5,415 bases of DNA, from the NCBI GenBank assembly GCA_025350085.1, contig JANXYI010000111.1, positions 1 to 5,415 of the forward strand, written 5' to 3'. The notes below the pieces were generated by a model. The model was not told the DNA's origin and made no database searches. It saw only the letters and a list, made by a program, of their open reading frames with translations. This document shows, piece after piece, positions 4,138-5,415 of the stretch; the first letter of the stretch is position 1, and each line of letters begins with the position of its first letter. This DNA comes from Deltaproteobacteria bacterium (GTDB taxonomy: Bacteria > Desulfobacterota > Desulfovibrionia > Desulfovibrionales > Desulfovibrionaceae). The position numbers and the translations under genes are program-made.

Positions 4138-5415
4138 GTGTTCGACAGCCTGACTGACCGCCTCTCAGAAGCCTTCCGCAAGATGCGCGGCCAGGCCCGT
4201 CTGGATGAGAAAAACATCCAGGACGGCCTGCGCGAGGTGCGTCTGGCGCTGCTCGAGGCTGACGTCAACTTCAAGGTTGTCAAGGACTTCACGGACCGGG
4301 TGCGCGACAAGGCGCTGGGCGCTGACGTCCTCAAGAGCCTGACGCCCGGGCAGCAGCTGGTCAAGATCGTGCACGACGAGCTGGTGGAGCTGCTCGGCGG
4401 CGAGCAGAAGGGCCTGGACCTGCGGAGCAAGCCGGTCAAGATCATGCTGGTCGGCCTGCAGGGCTCGGGCAAGACCACCACCGCGGCCAAGCTGGCCAAC
4501 CTGCTCAGGTCCAAGTACAAGCTCAAGCCTTACCTGGTCCCGGCCGACGTCTACCGCCCGGCGGCCATCGAGCAGCTGCACGTGCTGGCCAAGCAGCTGG
4601 GCGTGCCCGCGTACCCCAGCACCACGGACATGCGTCCTGTGGACATCTGCGCCGATGCCATCAAAAAGGCGGCCGAGGCCGGGTGCGACGCCATCCTCTT
4701 TGACACGGCCGGGCGCCTGCACCTGGACGAGCCGCTGATGGAGGAGTTGTCCGCCATCAAGGCGAGCTGCGCGCCGCAGGAGATACTGTTCGTGGCCGAC
4801 GCCATGACCGGCCAGGACGCCGTGACCGTGGCCGGGGCCTTCAACGAGCGCCTGGACATCACGGGCGTGGTGCTGACCAAGATGGACGGCGACGCGCGCG
4901 GCGGGGCGGCCCTGTCCATCAAGAGCGTGACCGGCAAGGCGCTCAAGTTCGTGGGCCTGGGCGAGAAGCTCTCGGACCTGGAGATCTTCCACCCGGACCG
5001 TGCGGCGAGCCGGATTCTCGGCATGGGCGACGTCATGACGCTCATCGAGAAGGCCCAGGGCAGCATGGAGCAGGAGGAGGCCGAGAAGCTTGCCGCCAAG
5101 ATGCAGCAGGCCAAGTTCGACCTCGAGGACTTTTTGACCCAGATGCGCCGCATGCGCAAGATCGGGTCCTTGGAGAGCATCCTCAAGATGGTGCCGGGCA
5201 TGGGCGGCATGATGAAGAAGCTCGGCGACATGCAGGTGCCGGAGAAGGAGATCAGCCGTTCCGAGGCCATCATCAACTCCATGACCAAAAAGGAGCGCCA
5301 GGAGCCGAAGCTGCTCAGCCAGAGCCGCCGCGCCCGCGTGGCCAAGGGCTCGGGCGTCAGCGTGGCCGAGGTCGGCGCGCTGCTCAAGAATTTCGAGCAG
5401 ATGAACAAGATGATG
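4138..5415 (+). CDS. ffh: signal recognition particle GTPase Ffh (SRP54), 3' partial
   Basis: The frame is open from GTG 4138 to the window end, 426 codons without a stop; the C-terminus lies outside. Ffh binds signal sequences of nascent inner-membrane proteins together with 4.5S RNA and delivers the ribosome to the FtsY receptor. Residues 1-85 are the helical N domain (start MFDSLTDRLSEAF). The G domain has GLQGSGKTT (106-114, P-loop), DVYRPAA (137-143), DTAGR (189-193), DAMTGQDAV (221-229), TKMDGDARGG (247-256) and GLGE (273-276). The methionine-rich M domain follows from about 320, with the finger-loop region KMVPGMGGMMKKL (350-362) and the RNA-binding motif SRRARVAKGSG (396-406). All GTPase motifs are intact. 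Full-length bacterial Ffh proteins are about 450-510 residues, so roughly 25-85 residues are missing. In many bacteria rpsP follows ffh, but the window ends too soon to tell. Confidence 0.98.
   Translation, partial: MFDSLTDRLSEAFRKMRGQARLDEKNIQDGLREVRLALLEADVNFKVVKDFTDRVRDKALGADVLKSLTPGQQLVKIVHDELVELLGGEQKGLDLRSKPVKIMLVGLQGSGKTTTAAKLANLLRSKYKLKPYLVPADVYRPAAIEQLHVLAKQLGVPAYPSTTDMRPVDICADAIKKAAEAGCDAILFDTAGRLHLDEPLMEELSAIKASCAPQEILFVADAMTGQDAVTVAGAFNERLDITGVVLTKMDGDARGGAALSIKSVTGKALKFVGLGEKLSDLEIFHPDRAASRILGMGDVMTLIEKAQGSMEQEEAEKLAAKMQQAKFDLEDFLTQMRRMRKIGSLESILKMVPGMGGMMKKLGDMQVPEKEISRSEAIINSMTKKERQEPKLLSQSRRARVAKGSGVSVAEVGALLKNFEQMNKMM

Noticed and set aside
4165..5408. Antisense frames opposite ffh
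   Set aside because: The + strand encodes an uninterrupted Ffh with all GTPase motifs; the antisense products show no domain.
1..5415. CRISPR array, transposase, tRNA or rRNA genes
   Set aside because: No regularly spaced direct repeats, no transposase or integrase motif, and no tRNA or rRNA signature sequences were seen on either strand.

Overview
The window is about 5.4 kb of GC-rich (roughly 65 %), densely coding DNA with every recognisable gene on the + strand. The GC bias, the gene content (a PaaK-type ligase remnant, a ChaN-PDZ lipoprotein, an OFA-family carrier, ffh) and the style of the GC-rich intergenic palindromes suggest a Desulfovibrio-like bacterium (Desulfobacterota). This assignment is an inference from memory of such genomes, not a database result.

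Layout. Bases 1-199 are the last 65 codons of a protein resembling the C-terminal domain of phenylacetate-CoA ligase-type adenylating enzymes. After 33 bases comes a lipoprotein gene (233-1501) with a ChaN-type haem-binding domain followed by a PDZ domain. Two bases later starts mutM/fpg (1504-2364), an intact 8-oxoguanine DNA glycosylase with all catalytic and zinc-finger residues. These three genes look like one transcription unit. A 143-base gap with small palindromes leads to a 12-TM major facilitator carrier of the oxalate:formate antiporter (OFA) family; the ribosome-binding site places its start at the GTG at 2508. The last gene is ffh (GTG at 4138), the signal recognition particle GTPase, cut by the window end after 426 codons.

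The 379-base gap between the carrier and ffh is the least ordinary part. It holds three hairpins almost directly abutting each other (3792-3814, 3816-3882, 3883-3905). The first is headed by GCCTCCGGCGGCC, and an inverted copy of that head lies at 3988-4000, giving a 15-bp perfect inverted repeat about 220 bases across. This resembles a REP/BIME-like or MITE-like non-coding repeat cluster. It is followed by a possible ffh promoter, an overlapping weak terminator-like hairpin with a T6 run, and a hairpin in the ffh leader.

Functionally the window is mostly housekeeping: base-excision repair, co-translational membrane targeting, a surface or periplasmic haem-type lipoprotein and a monocarboxylate/dicarboxylate-type carrier. 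I see no defence system, CRISPR array, transposase, tRNA or rRNA. The palindrome cluster and the ChaN-PDZ/mutM pairing are the observations most worth a second look.
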